64,000 nucleotides of DNA, from assembly GCF_040581485.1 (NCBI RefSeq), contig NC_090134.1:20979698-21043697 (forward strand). The letters are read 5' to 3'. The translations under genes were made by a program, and so were the position numbers. Below the pieces are notes generated by a model. It was not told where the DNA came from. It made no database searches and was given only the letters and a program-made list of their open reading frames with translations. This DNA comes from Linepithema humile (taxonomy: Eukaryota > Arthropoda > Insecta > Hymenoptera > Formicidae). Shown in pieces: positions 60,189 to 64,000 of this stretch (position 1 is its first letter; the number at the start of each line of letters is the position of its first letter).

Positions 60189-62748
60189 CCAACGCGGGTA
60201 TGAAAGAAGTATAAGTCAGGTACAACCAGTTCGTCTCGGTCGACCGCATGGCGCAACCGGGCCAATTGATCAATCAGGCTCTTCGATATATCGCGACGTG
60301 CAGTCCTCCGAGCGAGATTTTCCCGAGAAATCGGGCCGGTTCCCGAATGAGCGTCTCGGCGAAAGCGTACGCGACACACCCGGTGGCGTATTTATTTCGC
60401 GGCGTGTAATTGCACGGCAATTACGACAAGCTCCGTTCGCCATCGGTGTGACTGGCGGTGTCATTATCACACGCGCTCTCGAGAAATCGCCTGAATCGTC
60501 ACGTTTCCGTTGAAACTTGCCCGATTCCGTTTACGGCTGCCCGATAAGCGGCGCAATTGATTTTCGCCGAGCCTTTTTTCGCGGCGTCGATGCCGGCGAT
60601 TATGGGGCGGCGCGTTGTTGTAGATTGGAATTCCCGGCGGAGTCGTTCGTAACGAAGTTTATTAACGATAACACGTTTATTCACGTTGCGGTTTTCTCGT
60701 AAATGTGCGATACACTACAGTAGCATTTCTCAAACTATCGCTCGCCCTAAGAGCAGCGGTTTGTAAACTTTATGGCCAACGGCGTAGTTCATTGGAAAAA
60801 TCAGCGTTCAATATTGAAATAAAAAAATGCTCTTCCTTTCAGAGTAAACTTTATATAAAAGCTTCAATTAGAAAATTATAAAAAAAGGTATTTTTTATAT
60901 GCACAATAAAGAATATTTTATTTTTTTAAATATCTGAAGAAGTTTGAGAAGCGGAAGTTAATTATCCAGATTTATGAACTAATATTGATGTAGATTAAAC
61001 GATCCATGTAATTGAGTTTTTTTCTGGTAGACGTGTTAGTTCTAAAAAAGAAAACTGCAGCCAGTTAGATACGCCTCCGCGTAGATATTGCAGTGCTGCA
61101 CATTTTCGTCTCCTGATTCAGTGCCGCTATGATCCGAATGTCACAGTAGTCGGACAACATTGATGTGTAGCTGCATAGCATACCTGTGTACAAATGGTCT
61201 ATCTCGCCCGAAATGCATTTGAGAGAAATATATCCGTCGTCGGGAAGCTGAAATAACACAGTCGATGATGTCACACCGTTGCGCAAAGCCAAAGAGGGCG
61301 ATATTTGCTTACGGCTGGGAAATGCGGTTTCGCGATAACAGCGCGCCAGTGTACGCTTAAATAGGAGGGATCCACCTCGCTTCCTCTCGCGTGCTACTTA
61401 CTCGAGAACGGTTCGTCTTAGGGCGATGATGCGTCTTATGTCGCCTACGAGAGCGCCGCGCCGTTGCAGGTGCGCCTTTGTGTCCCGGATCACCGACGCA
61501 TTTGCATACGAATGAGGCTTTTTGGAACGCGTATTCGTGGCAGCCAGAATTTCGGAATTTTTACGCAAGCCACGCGCGCGGCCGGGCGTAAAATGTTACG
61601 AGAACGGAATGCCGCGCGGAGGCTTGGCCTCGTACATCACTCGCAACGACGGTCATTAGTTAAACAAAAATTAGTAAATGCATGCATAGTCGTGACACGA
61701 TTAGTCGTAATGCACTATATCTTAATATTCATCTATTCATCAAAAGTTTTACTGCAATTTTCTTTTATTAAAAAAAGGCCTATATATCAAATTTTCAAGC
61801 AACATGAAAGAGCAACTTTTCGGAAATTTACTACAGTATTTTTTAGAATAAATGTTGGCTAACTGACTTTCCACTCTTTTATGTCCTCCGCACAGGAAAG
61901 GTTTTTTTTTTCGGTAATGTCAAAAGATTCTGTGTAAGTGTGCGTGTTAGATTAGTGATATAAAAACTATTAACGCGGACGTAAGATCGTGAGAACGAAA
62001 AATAGACAGGAGGTTCGCCCATTCGATGAGAAGTGATTGGACCGTTATTACGCCCTATCGCTATGTTGAAACGTAAAGCGAATGTGAGGTGGGATATCGG
62101 GCGCCTCCGGGTCATCGAATAGAAACGTGGAGAAAAAGAGAGTAGAAAGATAGGCACGGAGAAAGTCTTTTATGTATTTGCATATGGAGAACAGGTTACG
62201 AGGACTATGCAGCTCGGCGATAAAACGAAATTACTGACTATTTTACAACAACGAATCGGAGATGAAAAAAGGCTTTTAACGACACAAATTACCTTTCAAT
62301 GTTATACTTATTAATTTATTATATAACTACAATTTATATATACTTTATTTCATAATATTAATTTGTATCGTCAAATTGTATTTTAATTTACATTCGTCAA
62401 TCAAACAATTTAGTTTATTACAAAAACAGTGGTAAATATGAAATTAAAGATACACTTATCATTATTACTTACTCAATATTTTAAATGTCCGTTCCGCATC
62501 ATCAGAGCATGTAGTTATGTGTTCGCTATAAACATTAATTGCATAATTTGAGAAGTACGTATTGCAAAGAAATGTAAGAATAATATCGATAATCTATCAT
62601 TTTCTAATCGCCGGTAGCTCTGACACACGATTTTCTTGACTTTTTTCTTTGTTTTTTGAGCGCAAGTTGATATTATGTACGATGCAACTCATTACGAAGC
62701 AATGGTTAATGTTTAACTTTCTCACAATACAGGATTGGCTAGCTAGTA
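60189..62748. other. Non-coding stretch, no gene seen
   Basis: CG-rich at 60190-60670 and 61300-61650, AT-rich elsewhere. Frames such as 60172-60513 (+) and 61464-61862 (+) lack ATG-proximal context, splice sites and recognisable domains. At 61468/61469 GTTGCAG meets GTGCGC, a poor ratchet candidate because of the donor half. Confidence 0.4.
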
Positions 62749-63042
62749 TTACGAATTCACTGAGTTATCAGAGGTTGTAAAGAGAGCCAGTCCGGGAGCT
62801 TGACTAGGTTCAGAAAGCATGAAGCGCGCCGTGCTCGTTGAAATCCATTCGTGCATCTGCGCGTCCTGAATAGCCGCCGCGGCAACGTTCGACTTTTGCA
62901 ACCGCACCTCTCGGTATTTCCTGGTTCGCCGAAGATACTTGAAGACATCGGCATTTAAACGAGTCGATCTGGCGTAGTAAGGGAGTACATTGTTTTGTTT
63001 TATAGACGGTAATTCGACGGTGATTACGAAGAAATGACTCAT
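62749..63042 (-). CDS. Hypothetical 97-residue protein or exon, unrecognised
   Basis: This minus-strand frame runs from an ATG with an A-rich context (AAAAAATGAG, A at -3) to a TAA. I single it out because its third codon positions are visibly richer in G and C than the AT-rich flanks, while composition is balanced and not repeat-driven, as real exons look here. It has no signal peptide, membrane segment or known motif. The middle is basic (about residues 25-50, including KYLRRTRKYREVRLQK) and the C-terminal third is Ser and Ala-rich. An acceptor-like TATTTCCAG lies about 30 bases upstream of the ATG, so it could be a downstream exon. A chance frame remains quite possible. Confidence 0.3.
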   Translation of the reverse strand: MSHFFVITVELPSIKQNNVLPYYARSTRLNADVFKYLRRTRKYREVRLQKSNVAAAAIQDAQMHEWISTSTARFMLSEPSQAPGLALFTTSDNSVNS

Positions 63043-64000
63043 TTTTTAGTGTTGCATAATAATAATTCTGGAAATAGCTTGGAGATAGTAAAAATTAAAT
63101 AAATTTCTTACATCTGAGATATATATGTGTGTATGACAAGTTACACTTTTTCTTTTACGAGATAAAACTTTAAAGCTCCATAACGTGATATTATAAATTA
63201 TTACGTATTTAATTTTACCACAATAATTTCGACAAGATAGTGTGTATGTAATTTTCATCAATTTTTTAAATAATTAAGCAGTTTTTGTTATATATTTTTA
63301 TATATTATATATTGTTGTACTATAGTTTTACTATATTTACTATACTGTATTTTAAAAAATTTTTATTTTTTAAATATACACACAGGAATAGTGTTCAAAT
63401 ATTTATTAGTTTATTGAACCAAGTTATACAAGCCATTTACGCAGTTATTAAAACATTGGCGTTGCGTTAAGAGAAAGAGAGAACGGAGGGCGGAAAGAGG
63501 AGAAAGATGGACGTTTTATTTTATAAATCTATTAATTGAAAAAAATTGGAGTGCACAAAATTTATTGTGTTTTTAGATAGACTTATTCATTATATCGATT
63601 ACACTTTTTTATACTCGCATTTTTGTTTGTATAACCAGTATTTTACGCATGTATATTCGTACTGCTGCTGTTACGAAAATTAATAACGGAACATTTGAAC
63701 TGTTCGCATTGATGGTTAATAGTTTTTTGCTATTTCGCAATAAAGCTTACAAAGTGATCATTCTGACGAGCAATTTGCATTTGCACGTGAAAAATAGGCT
63801 TATCGACTATTCCTCTGATACGTAGAATCGGATTTGCTTTGCTAGTTAGTTTGTGATTGTTACCTACATTATTCATGACGAACTTATATGCAGCATATAT
63901 GGATTGTAATTTAATTTAAAATTCAACGTATGACGATTGCATACTTCATGCAGATTGTCACGCATATCTGAATTGTTGAATTTTTGAATGTAATAATCTC
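63043..64000. other. AT-rich non-coding stretch
   Basis: Very AT-rich, with a short purine run (63470-63507) and no supported exon to the window's end. Confidence 0.5.

Overview
This is eukaryotic DNA, most likely from an insect and plausibly a hymenopteran such as an ant. It is AT-rich overall but CG dinucleotides are not depleted. Reading frames are short and broken, and dinucleotide, tetranucleotide and palindromic repeats are common. No operons, rRNA genes, CRISPR arrays or convincing tRNA genes were seen. The species assignment is an inference from composition and from the one recognisable gene; no marker gene is present.

The only gene I can assign with confidence is a two-exon, + strand gene at 7424-7937 for a 91-residue secreted single-domain Kunitz (BPTI-type) peptide. 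Its reactive-loop segment is four residues longer than the family norm. About 3 kb downstream (10295-10728) lies a broken tandem copy: the upstream leader, exon 1, intron and splice sites are recognisable, but the start codon is lost, exon 1 carries a stop, and the Kunitz core of exon 2 is gone. Diverged repeats sit upstream of the gene (about 6295-7140) and just past the break in the pseudogene (about 10800-10945), so locus and repeat were probably duplicated together.

From 14.2 to 16.9 kb there is a duplicated exon-like module with conserved acceptor and donor sites. The second copy is split by a 443-bp segment bounded by 15-bp direct repeats, and a 54-bp exon-like segment follows. A CG-rich block at 20.4-21.6 kb looks like a promoter and 5' untranslated exon with a donor at 21571/21572. 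The next roughly 31 kb contain no recognisable coding exon. At 52619/52620 there is a near-ideal recursive-splicing (ratchet) site, with a weaker candidate at 27395/27396. Together these suggest that 21.6 kb to at least 52.7 kb is one giant + strand intron of an unidentified gene.

Other structure: a 140-bp palindromic MITE-like element (2114-2253), a tandemly doubled hairpin (18305-18437), a roughly 350-bp element with terminal inverted repeats (59835-60188), two copies of an oligo-T-flanked retroposon-like sequence (15401-15480 and 19051-19127), several microsatellites, and one coding-like 97-residue frame on the minus strand (62749-63042). Most of the remaining sequence is intergenic or intronic and I see no gene in it.
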